Source of the DNA: CAWIJK01 sp963836375
GTDB lineage: Bacteria; Actinomycetota; Acidimicrobiia; Acidimicrobiales; RAAP-2
Direction: 5' to 3'
Assembly: GCA_963836375.1 (NCBI GenBank)
Contig: CAWIJK010000002.1
Span: 1,488,001-1,552,000 of the forward strand
Length of the DNA stretch: 64,000 nucleotides
Shown: piece after piece, positions 7,762 to 16,355 of the stretch
Layout: the number at the start of each line of letters is the position of its first letter
Position numbering within the stretch: position 1 is the stretch's first letter
Position numbers and translations under genes: made by a program
Notes under the pieces: model-generated
The model's input: the letters and a program-made list of their open reading frames with translations, nothing else
What the model was told of the DNA's origin: nothing
The model's database searches: none

Positions 7762-8900
7762 CGCGTTGCCCCCGGGTGGCCGCCGGCACCCGGTGTTCGG
7801 TCGCCGAGATCCCCCAGGGTGCCGTCGGGCCGGCGGGCCACCCGGCCGAGGCTAAGCATCTCGTCGAGCAGGTCGTCGGCGTCGGGCCGGCCGGCCGTCG
7901 CCCGCTCGATCTCGGAGAGAGCCAGGGCCAGGGCGTCCGCCCGGCGCAACACCACCGAGTCGCGCAACGCCCTGTCCCACAGCAGCCCGATCATCTCTGT
8001 GCCGTCGTGGCGAGCCCCGCCGTCTCCGACCCACGTCCGGTCCCGCATCTCTGAGAGTGCGGTCCTCAGCCAGTCGACGTGGGGGGTCTCGTCGGCCCGG
8101 ACGTAGCTGATGATGCGGGCCGCCTCCCCGTCGCCGGCGACGAGGTCGGGGTCGCCCAGGACGGCCTCGGCCCAGGCGAAGCCGTGGAAGGCGGAGATCT
8201 CGATGAGCAGGAGGCCGATCATCCGGCCGACCAGCAGTTCGAGGGTGAGGTCGATGTCACCGGGGAGGCAACGCTGCGCCCGGGCCGCCTCTTGGAGGTC
8301 GGCCAGCTCCTCTTTGCTGCGGGTCCCGCTGGCCACGCCCATCCGGGCCAGCATCCGGGCCGTCTGGTCCTCGGTCACCGGGTCCTCGAAGGCGATGTCG
8401 CGGGCCACGAACCACATCGTGTTGTGCCCGGCCTGATCGCCGTGCCCGGCCTCGTCCCGGGCGTGGGCCTCGAAGAGGCCGTCGTCGATGTGGGCCACGG
8501 CGGTGCCGGCGATGTCCTCGTCGAAGCTCTTCTGGAAGTCCGGGACCGGGAGCACCCGCAGGATGCCCCCGAACCCCTCGACGGTCCCGATGCGGGTGAG
8601 GGCGGAGATGGTGGGGTCGCGCACCCCGTGGGAGAGGAGGAACTTGGACTGCTCGACGTTGGGGAAGGTCTCGGGCCAGGTCTCGAGGGGGATGTCGAGC
8701 AGCGGGGTGGAGAACTGCTCGAGGCGCTGGGCCTCCCAGGCCCTGATCGCCTCGGTGCGGTGCAAGGTCCGCGGCGAGCGGTAGCGGCCGTCGGCGTCGA
8801 AGCCCCCGTGGCACCGGACCCCCTTGACCACCAGGGGCTCGGCGTAGTCGTGGTCGGCCAGCAGCTCGGCCTCGGTGTAGTCGACCTGCAGGGTGCTCAC
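7758..8900 (-). CDS. Ferritin-like diiron oxygenase-type protein
   Basis: A 380-residue, mostly helical protein with two ExxH motifs: E150-AG-H153 inside HARDEAGHGDQAGH, and E271-TP-H274 inside VRADETPHVDWLR. With E234 in LLIEISAFHG these fit the carboxylate and histidine ligands of a diiron centre in a four-helix bundle. Such proteins usually oxygenate or desaturate organic substrates. It is translationally coupled to the LLM monooxygenase. The GTG start is six bases after TATGCT, so the message is probably leaderless. I do not recognise a named orthologue. Confidence 0.7.
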   Translation of the reverse strand: MSTLQVDYTEAELLADHDYAEPLVVKGVRCHGGFDADGRYRSPRTLHRTEAIRAWEAQRLEQFSTPLLDIPLETWPETFPNVEQSKFLLSHGVRDPTISALTRIGTVEGFGGILRVLPVPDFQKSFDEDIAGTAVAHIDDGLFEAHARDEAGHGDQAGHNTMWFVARDIAFEDPVTEDQTARMLARMGVASGTRSKEELADLQEAARAQRCLPGDIDLTLELLVGRMIGLLLIEISAFHGFAWAEAVLGDPDLVAGDGEAARIISYVRADETPHVDWLRTALSEMRDRTWVGDGGARHDGTEMIGLLWDRALRDSVVLRRADALALALSEIERATAGRPDADDLLDEMLSLGRVARRPDGTLGDLGDRTPGAGGHPGATR

Positions 8901-8906
8901 GCCGAG

Positions 8907-8912
8907 AGCATA
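8907..8912 (-). promoter_or_regulatory. -10 box, leaderless promoter of the diiron/LLM operon
   Basis: TATGCT on the minus strand ends 6 bases before the GTG at 8900. No Shine-Dalgarno sequence lies between. Confidence 0.5.
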
Positions 8913-8945
8913 AGCCCCGTCGGGGTGCCCGGCCCCCGGGGCCTC

Positions 8946-9713
8946 TCACCCCGCGGGGCCCGGCCCCCCCGGCGAGTTGAAGCGGTCCAGGGCCTCGCGG
9001 TTGGCCGCGCTGCCGAGCAGCCTGGTGAAGGCCTCGTCCTCCCGGGCCCGGGCGGCCCCGATGGCCTCGCGCTCGGTCACGGTCATCAGGCGCTTGATCT
9101 CGCACACCGCCCCGGGTGGGAAGGACCCGATCCTGGCCGCCAGGGCCACGGTCTCCTCCAGCACGGTGCCCTCGGGGCAGACCCGGAGCGCCATGCCGAG
9201 GTCGACCGCCTCGGCGGCGCTCACCCATTCGGACCCGAGCAGCACCCGGGCCGCCTGTTGGCGGCCCATGCGGAGCGGGAACAGGTAGCTGCTGGCCGCC
9301 TCGGGTGGCACCCCGAGCTCGCCGAAGGGGACCCGCAGGCGGGCCCCGGCGTCGACGAGGACGAGGTCGCAGTGGCCGAGGATGGTGAACCCCAGGCCGA
9401 CGCCGACCCCGTTGACCGCGGCCAACAGCGGCTTGTCGAAGTCGCCCACCGCGTCGAGCAGGCCCCGGAAGCCCTGCTCGACCCCCGCCGGCGCCGTGCC
9501 CGCCGCGATCTCGGCCATCTCGGCCAGGTCCTGGCCCGAGGTGAAGGCCGGGGGGCGCCCGGTCAGGACCACCGTGCGGACCCCGTCATCGGCGGACGCC
9601 GCCGACAGCGCCTCGGTGGTGGCCCGGTACATGGCGAAGTTGAAGGCGTTTCGGACCTCGGGCCGGTCGAAGGTGACGATCCGGGTGCTCCCGTTGTCGG
9701 TGACGTCGATCAC
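8946..9713 (-). CDS. Enoyl-CoA hydratase/isomerase family protein
   Basis: A 255-residue crotonase-fold protein. The two oxyanion-hole segments are FTSGQDLAEM and AVNGVGVGLGFTI, and the active-site region GELGVPPEAASS keeps a Glu in the usual catalytic position. The usual reaction is hydration or isomerisation of 2-enoyl-CoA in fatty acid, steroid or aromatic breakdown; paralogues vary. The start at 9713 has GGAGG six bases upstream. It lies just upstream of the diiron/LLM operon in the same direction but has its own promoter space. Confidence 0.88.
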   Translation of the reverse strand: MIDVTDNGSTRIVTFDRPEVRNAFNFAMYRATTEALSAASADDGVRTVVLTGRPPAFTSGQDLAEMAEIAAGTAPAGVEQGFRGLLDAVGDFDKPLLAAVNGVGVGLGFTILGHCDLVLVDAGARLRVPFGELGVPPEAASSYLFPLRMGRQQAARVLLGSEWVSAAEAVDLGMALRVCPEGTVLEETVALAARIGSFPPGAVCEIKRLMTVTEREAIGAARAREDEAFTRLLGSAANREALDRFNSPGGPGPAG

Positions 9714-9803
9714 TGCGTTCCTCCGTTCCGCCCGCCGGGCGCCGGCACCGGTGGGCGGCCAATGCTTAGCGCAGCGCCGGCGGCCGTTCGTCGGGCTCGG
9801 TGT

Positions 9804-9809
9804 TACGGT
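9804..9809 (+). promoter_or_regulatory. -10 box, leaderless promoter of the sulfotransferase gene
   Basis: TACGGT followed by 8 bases and the GTG at 9818. The same TACGGT-N8-start layout recurs before the zinc-ribbon gene at 26416. Confidence 0.5.
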
Positions 9810-9817
9810 GGCCCGCC

Positions 9818-11065
9818 GTGGCCTGGCAACCCCCGCCCCGAGGGCCCTGGGTCGACAAGTTGGCGGCCCTCGGCCGAGGGCTCGGCGACGGCGGCGCCAG
9901 CATCGTCTCGCTCCGACCCGACGAGCTCATCGCCGCCGCCCGGGCCAACACCGGGCTCGCCGACCTCGGGGACGACTGGTTCCGCGAGTCCCTCGGGCGC
10001 CTGTGCGACTCGCTCAACGGGGAGGCCGAGCTGCACCTGCCCGGGCGGCTGCGGGCCCGCGGCGAGCTCCAGCTCATCATGGAGAACCGCCTCCGGCTGG
10101 TCGATCTGTGGCGCCGGGAGCCCGCCATCGCCGACGAGCAGATCCGCGCCCCGGTCGTCCTGACCGGCCTCGGCCGCTCGGGCACCACCTTGCTCCACGA
10201 GCTGTTGGACTGCGACCCCGACAACCGGGCACCGCTGTTGTGGGAGATGCTCCACACCGTCCCTCCCCCGCCGGCGGGCGGCCTGACCGACGAACCGCGG
10301 GCCCTCCTCATGGACGAGGAGATCACGATCATGGACGAGATGGTGCCGGCCTTCCCGTCGATGCACGAGCAGCGTGGCTACCTCCCGACCGAGTGCATCT
10401 TCATGTTCGCCCACCAGTTCTCGTCGGACATGTTCACCGGCCTGTACAACGTGGCCGACTACACGATCTGGCGGAGCGGTGTCGACCAGTCCCCGATCTA
10501 CGACTGGCACCGCCGGATGCTCCAGACCCTCCAGTGGGGCGCGCCGACCGGCCGCTTCGTGGTCAAGGCGCCCTCGCATCTCGCCGCCCTCCCGCTGGTC
10601 TTCGCCACCTATCCCGACGCCCGGGTCGTTATCACCCACCGGGACCCGCTACGGGTGATCGGCTCGCTGTCGGACCTCATGGCCACCTTGCACTGGATGC
10701 ACTCGGACCGGGTCGACCACGAGATCCTTGTCCAATTCATGACCATGGGCCTCGAGCTCCAGATGGACGCCGTCACCGCCGAGCGGGACTCGGGGGTGCT
10801 GCCCGAGGACCAGATCGCCGACATCGTCTACCGCGACCTGGTGGGCGACCCCGTCGGGACCGTCGAACGCCTCTATGCCGGTTGGGGCCTCGAGGTCACC
10901 CCCGGGTTCCGGGCCCGCCTCGAGGCCTACGTCGCCGCCCGCCACGCCAACCGCGCCGGGGGGGGCCACGACTACCGCTTCGAGGACACCGGGCTGGACC
11001 TGGCCGAGCACCGGGCCCTCCTCGCCGCCTACCAGGAGCGCTTCGGGGTCGACTCGGAGGTCTGA
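9818..11065 (+). CDS. PAPS-dependent sulfotransferase family protein
   Basis: A 415-residue protein of the sulfotransferase_3 type common in Actinobacteria and mycobacteria. The 5'-phosphosulfate-binding loop is LTGLGRSGTTLLHELL and the 3'-phosphate-binding region is VVITHRDPLRVIGSL. Between them is a substrate segment with several aromatic residues and Met. It would transfer sulfate from PAPS to a hydroxyl, possibly on a glycolipid or sterol. No PAPS synthesis genes are nearby. The GTG start is supported by a TACGGT box eight bases upstream; an ATG at 9800 is possible. It converges with the DUF1214 gene. Confidence 0.82.
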   Translation: MAWQPPPRGPWVDKLAALGRGLGDGGASIVSLRPDELIAAARANTGLADLGDDWFRESLGRLCDSLNGEAELHLPGRLRARGELQLIMENRLRLVDLWRREPAIADEQIRAPVVLTGLGRSGTTLLHELLDCDPDNRAPLLWEMLHTVPPPPAGGLTDEPRALLMDEEITIMDEMVPAFPSMHEQRGYLPTECIFMFAHQFSSDMFTGLYNVADYTIWRSGVDQSPIYDWHRRMLQTLQWGAPTGRFVVKAPSHLAALPLVFATYPDARVVITHRDPLRVIGSLSDLMATLHWMHSDRVDHEILVQFMTMGLELQMDAVTAERDSGVLPEDQIADIVYRDLVGDPVGTVERLYAGWGLEVTPGFRARLEAYVAARHANRAGGGHDYRFEDTGLDLAEHRALLAAYQERFGVDSEV

Positions 11066-11090
11066 GGGCCCCGTGGCCGGGGCGACTCAG
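11062..11090. terminator. Hairpin between convergent genes, possible bidirectional terminator
   Basis: An inverted repeat CTGAG-G-GCCCCG-TGGC-CGGGGC-GA-CTCAG lies between the ends of the sulfotransferase and DUF1214 genes. There is no U-tract on either side, so intrinsic termination is uncertain, but the position is right. Confidence 0.45.
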
Positions 11091-12256
11091 GGGGCCAGGT
11101 CGGCCAGGCGCACCACCTCTGCGCTCGGGTGCGGCGGGTCGTCGGCCAGCACCCAGCGGACCAGCATGTACCCCTCGAGGCGGCCGCCGGTGTCCAGCCA
11201 GTTGACCACCCCGGGGTCGCTCGGGGCGATCACCAGGCGCCAGCTCCCGTCGGCCGAGCGCTCGGCCGTCTTGTTGTTGAGGTTGGTGGTCGTGTAGCGG
11301 TAGTCGTAGCTCTCCATCCACGGGCTCGCCGTGGTCAGTCCCCAGTAGAGGAACGGTGTGTCCGGCTCGTGGACGGTGACCACCAGGGCCTCGCCCTCGG
11401 CCAGCACGAAGCGGCCCCCGTGGTAGGTCATCTCGGCGTTGGAGTGCGAGCGCACCTCGTCGTCCTGGGCCTCGACGTGGGCGGCGCCGGCCACCCCGCC
11501 GAAGTGGTTGACGCTGGTCGCGGTGTCGTGCCACATGTTGACGGCCGTGGCCGCAACGAACTGGACGAACAGGCCGACCCACTCGAGCTGGGGCACCAGC
11601 TCGTCGGCGGTGAGGACCGGCGGGGCCACATCGCCCACCAGCTCGACGGTGAGCTCGGCCGCCCGCTCGGTGCGCTTGTCGAAGAAGGTCTCGCGCACGG
11701 CCAGCTGGGCGGTGCCCGGGACCATCTCGATGACGTTGGCCGGGCGGGGATCGGGGACTGCCCCGGGCGGCACGATCAGGATGTCGACCTCCCCGTCCGG
11801 CCCGAGTTCGAACTCGTCGAGGTGGGCCTGGATCAGGGTGCCGGTGCGCCCGTGCACCGCCCCCTTGCCCATCGGGGTGCCGAACGTGAACCCGACGTAG
11901 GCGGCCTCCCCCCTGGTCCCGGTGAGCCGGTAGGTCCGGGTCTCGTCGAGCACACTGAACAGGTAGCGGACGTCGGGGTTGTCGACCAGGAGCTTGCGGT
12001 CCTCGTCTTGGAGCACGAAGAGCTTGGGGTGCAGCGGGTCGGCGTACTCGACGAACCAGTAGAGGGCGAGGCGGGTCAGCCGCGTCACCCACCGGTAGCC
12101 TTCGGCCACGTCGACGTCGCTGCGGGGGACGCCCTCGGCGTCGCGCACGATGTCGAAGGCGGCCCGGAGACCGCCGAGCCAGGCATCGGCGGCGGCTTCG
12201 AGGCGTTCGAGCGCGCCGGGATCCGGCGGCTGCTCGGTTGGGGCCGGTTCACCCAT
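11087..12256 (-). CDS. DUF1214 domain-containing protein
   Basis: A 389-residue protein whose C-terminal third fits DUF1214: YWGLTTASPWMESYDYR, then NNKTAERSADGSW, then SDPGVVNWLDTGG and EGYMLVRWVLA. The N-terminal two thirds contain YWFVEYADPLHPKLF and a strand-rich central part. There is no signal peptide or membrane segment. The biochemical role of the domain is not known to me; it is frequent in organisms that break down lipids or sterols. It starts at an ATG eight bases after TACTCT, suggesting a leaderless message. Confidence 0.75.
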   Translation of the reverse strand: MGEPAPTEQPPDPGALERLEAAADAWLGGLRAAFDIVRDAEGVPRSDVDVAEGYRWVTRLTRLALYWFVEYADPLHPKLFVLQDEDRKLLVDNPDVRYLFSVLDETRTYRLTGTRGEAAYVGFTFGTPMGKGAVHGRTGTLIQAHLDEFELGPDGEVDILIVPPGAVPDPRPANVIEMVPGTAQLAVRETFFDKRTERAAELTVELVGDVAPPVLTADELVPQLEWVGLFVQFVAATAVNMWHDTATSVNHFGGVAGAAHVEAQDDEVRSHSNAEMTYHGGRFVLAEGEALVVTVHEPDTPFLYWGLTTASPWMESYDYRYTTTNLNNKTAERSADGSWRLVIAPSDPGVVNWLDTGGRLEGYMLVRWVLADDPPHPSAEVVRLADLAP

Positions 12257-12264
12257 GGGCGCTC

Positions 12265-12270
12265 AGAGTA
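12265..12270 (-). promoter_or_regulatory. -10 box, leaderless promoter of the DUF1214 gene
   Basis: TACTCT on the minus strand, 8 bases before the ATG at 12256. No ribosome binding site is present. Confidence 0.5.
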
Positions 12271-12363
12271 GGCGTCGGCGAGCAACGGCGCACCGGCCTA
12301 GGCTCGACCACGTCGCCGCGCCACCATGTGCCGGCGCGGTTGTGAGCCGCCCAGGGAGGCACG

Positions 12364-13782
12364 ATGCCCAAGACCGCCGTCCGAGCGGGCCAGGTCCCGC
12401 ACTACACGCCCCAAGAGCGCGCCGAGGCGGGCAAGGCGGCACGCGCCGCCGTCCCGCGCTCGGCCCACGGGGCCTGGCAGCCGTCGGCCCGACGGGACCC
12501 GCTGGCCGTCCTGGCCCTCCAGGCCACCACCCGGATGCCCGACCTGGTCCCGATCCGCTACGGCCGGATGGCCGCCTCGCCCTTCGCCTTCTACCGGGGG
12601 GCGGCGGCGGTGATGGCGGCCGACCTGGCCGACTGCCCCCGCACCGCCCTCGAGGTCCAGCTCTGCGGGGACGCCCACCTGGTCAACTTCGGGGGCTTCG
12701 CCTCCCCCGAGCGCGACATGGTCTTCGACGTCAACGACTTCGACGAGACCCTCCCGGGCCCCTTCGAGTGGGACCTCAAGCGACTCGGGGCCAGCTTCGA
12801 GGTGGCGGGCCGGGCCCGGGGCATGACGTCGACGGAGCGGGCCGCGGTCGTCATGGCCGGCTCCCGGGGCTACCGCGAGGCGATGCGGTCCTTTGCCGGG
12901 ATGCACACCCTGGACATCTGGTACTCCAAGATGGACACCACCGACATCATGAACCGGTGGGGGAAGGAAGCCGGGGCGGCGGTGGTCCGCAATTTCCAGA
13001 GGACCGTCGCCAAGGCCAAGTCCAAGGACCGCCTCAAGGCCTCGGCCAAGCTGACCCGGATCGTCGACGGCGAACCGCAGTTCATCAGCGACCCCCCGCT
13101 GTTGGTCCCGGCCAACGAGGTGTTCGGCGTCGACCAGGGTCAGCTGTTCGAAGAGACCGTCCACCGGTCGCTGCGCTCGTACCGCCACTCCCTCCAAGGT
13201 GACCTCCGCCACCTGCTCGAGCAGTACCGCTTCGTCGAGCTGGCCCGCAAGGTGGTCGGGGTGGGGAGCGTCGGCACCCGTTGCTGGTTGGCGCTCATGG
13301 TGGGGCGGGACGACGGCGACCCGTTCTTCCTCCAGGTCAAAGAGGCCGAGGCCTCGGTCCTCGAGCCCTTCGTGCACAAGAGCAACTACCAGAACCACGG
13401 CCAGCGGGTCGTCGAGGGCCAGCGGCTCATGCAGGCGGCCAGCGACATCTTCTTAGGGTGGGATCGGACGGCCGGGATCGACGGCTTGGACCACGACTAC
13501 TACTTCCGCCAGCTGTGGGACTGGAAGGCCTCGGCCGACCCCGACACCATGGAGCCAGCCATGTTCAGGATCTACGCCCAGATGTGCGCGTGGACACTGG
13601 CCCGGGCCCACGCCCGGTCCAGCGACGCCATCGCCATCAGCGCCTACCTCGGCACCGGCGACCAGTTCGATCGGGCGCTCAGCAGCTTCGCCGCCGACTA
13701 TGCCGACCAGAACGACCGGGACCACGACGCGCTGGTCGCGGCCATCGGAAAGGGCACGGTCATCGCCACCACCGGGATCTAA
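12364..13782 (+). CDS. DUF2252 domain-containing kinase-like protein
   Basis: A 472-residue protein spanning the whole DUF2252 family. Key segments are FYRGAAAVMAADL, CGDAHLVNFGG (about residues 101-111), FDVNDFDE and FEWDLKRLGAS. The CGDAHxxNFG and NDFDE motifs resemble the catalytic and metal-binding loops of aminoglycoside-phosphotransferase-like kinases, so a kinase-like fold is likely; the substrate is unknown. The start follows GGGAGG by four bases. The stop overlaps the convergent cydB stop by three bases, leaving no room for a terminator between them. Confidence 0.85.
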   Translation: MPKTAVRAGQVPHYTPQERAEAGKAARAAVPRSAHGAWQPSARRDPLAVLALQATTRMPDLVPIRYGRMAASPFAFYRGAAAVMAADLADCPRTALEVQLCGDAHLVNFGGFASPERDMVFDVNDFDETLPGPFEWDLKRLGASFEVAGRARGMTSTERAAVVMAGSRGYREAMRSFAGMHTLDIWYSKMDTTDIMNRWGKEAGAAVVRNFQRTVAKAKSKDRLKASAKLTRIVDGEPQFISDPPLLVPANEVFGVDQGQLFEETVHRSLRSYRHSLQGDLRHLLEQYRFVELARKVVGVGSVGTRCWLALMVGRDDGDPFFLQVKEAEASVLEPFVHKSNYQNHGQRVVEGQRLMQAASDIFLGWDRTAGIDGLDHDYYFRQLWDWKASADPDTMEPAMFRIYAQMCAWTLARAHARSSDAIAISAYLGTGDQFDRALSSFAADYADQNDRDHDALVAAIGKGTVIATTGI

Positions 13783-14861
13783 CCGGACGCCGACGCCCCG
13801 CCGCCGGCCGGGGGGACGACGACGTCCGAAGCCGGACCGTCGGGGGTCGGCGCCTCGGGACCGCTGCCCCCCACCTTGGGGGCCGAGAGCCGGCCCCGGA
13901 AGATGTGGTAGTTCCAGGACTGGTAGACGAGGACGATCGGGAAGAAGATCACCGCGACCACCGTCATGACCTTGAGGGCGTAGGACCCGCTGGCCGTGTT
14001 GGCGACCGTCAGGTCGTAGGCCTTCGAGGTGGTCGACACCATCACCCTCGGGTAGAGCTCGGTGAAGATCGACCCGACGGTCGAGGCCATGGCCACCGCG
14101 GCTGAGATGAAGGCCCAGCCCTCGTTCTCGGTGGTGACCAGCCAGGCCGCCGCCACCACGGCCATGAAGGCCAGCACCTCCAGGGGCTCGGGGATGAAGC
14201 CGATGCCCAGGCCCACGTGGGTCCAGGTCAGAAAGCCGAACAGCACGACGAACGAGGCGACGCCGATCGGCCGGGCCGCCCGCACCACCCGGGCGTGCAG
14301 CTCGCCGGTCGTCTTGAGGGCCAGGTAGGTCACCCCCATGAGGAGGCACAGCACCAGCAGGGTGACCCCGGTCCACAGCCCGTAGGGGACAAGCAGGCCC
14401 CAGAAGGTCCCGGTGTACTGGTGGGCCTTGTCGATGGGGAGCCCGTGCAGCAGGTCCCCGAGCGCCACCCCCACCAACAGCGGGACCAGGGCGCTGCCGA
14501 TGACGAGCGACCAGCGCCAGGTGGCGCGCCAGCGCGGCTCGTCGATCTTGCGCTGATACTCAAAGGAGACCCCACGGCCCATCAGGGCCACCAGCACCAC
14601 CACCAGGGCCAGGTAGAAGGTCGAGAACATGGTGGCGTACCACGACGGGAAGGCGGCGAAGATCACCGCCCCGGCCACGATCAACCAGACCTGGTTGCCG
14701 TCCCAGAACGGCCCGATGGTGTTGACCAGGACCCGTCGCTCGGTGTCGTCGCGGCCCAAGACGACGTGCAGCATGCCGACGCCGAAGTCGAAGCCCTCCA
14801 GGACGAAGAAGCCGATCCAGAAGAGGGCGTCGACGATGAACCAGAGTGTGGCGAGTTTCAT
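13779..14861 (-). CDS. cydB: Cytochrome bd ubiquinol/menaquinol oxidase subunit II
   Basis: A 360-residue membrane protein with about eight to nine helices, the second subunit of the high-affinity cytochrome bd oxidase. It begins LATLWFIVDALFWIGFFVLE and carries the conserved FDFGVGML and NTIGPFWDGNQVWLI segments. It stabilises the haem-bearing subunit in the cytoplasmic membrane. The ribosome binding site TAGGAGG overlaps the cydA stop nine bases upstream, so cydA and cydB are coupled. It has a short Pro/Ala/Gly-rich cytoplasmic tail. It is the last gene of the cydDCAB run. Confidence 0.95.
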   Translation of the reverse strand: MKLATLWFIVDALFWIGFFVLEGFDFGVGMLHVVLGRDDTERRVLVNTIGPFWDGNQVWLIVAGAVIFAAFPSWYATMFSTFYLALVVVLVALMGRGVSFEYQRKIDEPRWRATWRWSLVIGSALVPLLVGVALGDLLHGLPIDKAHQYTGTFWGLLVPYGLWTGVTLLVLCLLMGVTYLALKTTGELHARVVRAARPIGVASFVVLFGFLTWTHVGLGIGFIPEPLEVLAFMAVVAAAWLVTTENEGWAFISAAVAMASTVGSIFTELYPRVMVSTTSKAYDLTVANTASGSYALKVMTVVAVIFFPIVLVYQSWNYHIFRGRLSAPKVGGSGPEAPTPDGPASDVVVPPAGGGASASG

Positions 14862-14870
14862 GGCGTCCTC

Positions 14871-16313
14871 CTAGTAGACGAGCGCCGGCAGGCGGGCGTC
14901 GTCGTCCTGGTCGGTCTCTTCGTCACCGGCGTCGCCCCCGCCGCCGCCCGAGTCCCCCTCGCCGTGGCCCCCGCCCTCGTCGAGGCTCTTGCGCGAGTAG
15001 CGGAGCATGAGGACCAGGTCGGCGACACCCAGGCCGATGTACACGAGCACAAAGGCGATCAGGCTGATCCAGATGTCGACCGACGAGACGTTGGGCGAGA
15101 CCCCGTTGATCGTCTTCATCAGGCCCTGGACGATCCAGGGCTGGCGGCCGTTCTCGGTCAGCATCCACCCGGCGGTGTTCATGATGAACGGGGTGACCAC
15201 CACCCAGATGGCGATGCGCAGGAACCACTTGGAGTGCTCCAGTCTTCGCCGGTAGAGCAGCCAGGCCCCCCACAGGGCGAAGAGGAACACGATGCCGGCC
15301 AGATAGGCCATGACCCGCATCGACCAGTACTGGATGAACACGTTCGGCACGTAGTTCCCCGGGCCGTACTCCTTCACGTACTGGGCCTGCAGCTGGTTCA
15401 GCCCCACGACCTTGCCGTTCCACGAGTTAGTGGCCAGCAAACTTAGGACGTGGGGGACGAGGATGATCTGGCTGGGGGTCTGGTCGTTGTTCCCGCCCCC
15501 CACCTGGAACACCGAGAACGAGCACGGCTGGCAGGTGTTCCACTGGGCCTCGGCGGCGGCGATCTTCATGGGCTGGTAGGTCGCCTCTTGCACCCCGAGC
15601 TCGCTGCCCACGAAAAGGGTGAGGACGAGCGCCGGGATCAGCACCACCATCGAGGCGGTGGCCGTGCGCCGGAAGGCGTCCACCTCGTTCTTGCGGATCA
15701 GGTGCCAGGCCGAGACGGCCAGCATCACCGAGGCCCCGGTGATCAGCGAGGCCAGGATCACGTGCACATAGCCCCAGCCGAACACCGGGTTGGTGAACAG
15801 GGCCCAGATGTTGTTGAGCTCGGGCTGGTGGGTGTGGGGGTTCAGCACGTAGCCGACCGGGTGCTGCATCCACGAGTTGGCCGCCATGATGAAGGCTGCC
15901 GACAGCATGGTGGCGAAAGCGACCACCCAGATGCAGGCCAGGTGGGCCCGCTTGGAGATTCGGTCCCAACCGAAGATCCAGATCCCGAGGAAGGTCGACT
16001 CCAAGAAGAAGGCGGCCAGGCCCTCCATGGCCAGCGGCCCGCCGAAGACATCGCCGACGAAACGCGAGTAGGCCGACCAGTTCATCCCGAACTCGAATTC
16101 CTGGACCAGTCCGGTCACGATGCCCACCGCCACGTTGATCAACAGCAGGGTCCCGAAGAACCGGGTCAGCTTGCGGTAGGTGGGGTCCCCCGAGCGGTAC
16201 CAGAGGGTCTCGAGCAACGCCACGAGGAACGAGAGGCCGATGGTGACCGGGACGAAGAAGAAGTGGTAGATGCTGGTGGTGGCGAACTGCCACCGGGCGA
16301 GGTCACCGGACAT
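14871..16313 (-). CDS. cydA: Cytochrome bd oxidase subunit I
   Basis: A 480-residue subunit holding the three haems and the quinol site; it reduces oxygen to water at low oxygen tension. Visible landmarks are RWQFATTSIYHFFFVP, with the axial His of haem b595 at residue 17; WGYVHVILASLITG, with a haem b558 ligand His; and MRVMAYLAG, with the Met ligand. The Q-loop is of the short type. The C-terminus is a Gly/Glu/Asp-rich tail. An AAGAGGGG ribosome site precedes the ATG. It lies directly downstream of the exporter genes that its assembly needs. Confidence 0.95.
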   Translation of the reverse strand: MSGDLARWQFATTSIYHFFFVPVTIGLSFLVALLETLWYRSGDPTYRKLTRFFGTLLLINVAVGIVTGLVQEFEFGMNWSAYSRFVGDVFGGPLAMEGLAAFFLESTFLGIWIFGWDRISKRAHLACIWVVAFATMLSAAFIMAANSWMQHPVGYVLNPHTHQPELNNIWALFTNPVFGWGYVHVILASLITGASVMLAVSAWHLIRKNEVDAFRRTATASMVVLIPALVLTLFVGSELGVQEATYQPMKIAAAEAQWNTCQPCSFSVFQVGGGNNDQTPSQIILVPHVLSLLATNSWNGKVVGLNQLQAQYVKEYGPGNYVPNVFIQYWSMRVMAYLAGIVFLFALWGAWLLYRRRLEHSKWFLRIAIWVVVTPFIMNTAGWMLTENGRQPWIVQGLMKTINGVSPNVSSVDIWISLIAFVLVYIGLGVADLVLMLRYSRKSLDEGGGHGEGDSGGGGGDAGDEETDQDDDARLPALVY

Positions 16314-16355
16314 GGCCGGCCGCCCCTCTTGCTGCCCGGCCCGCCCGGCCGGGCG

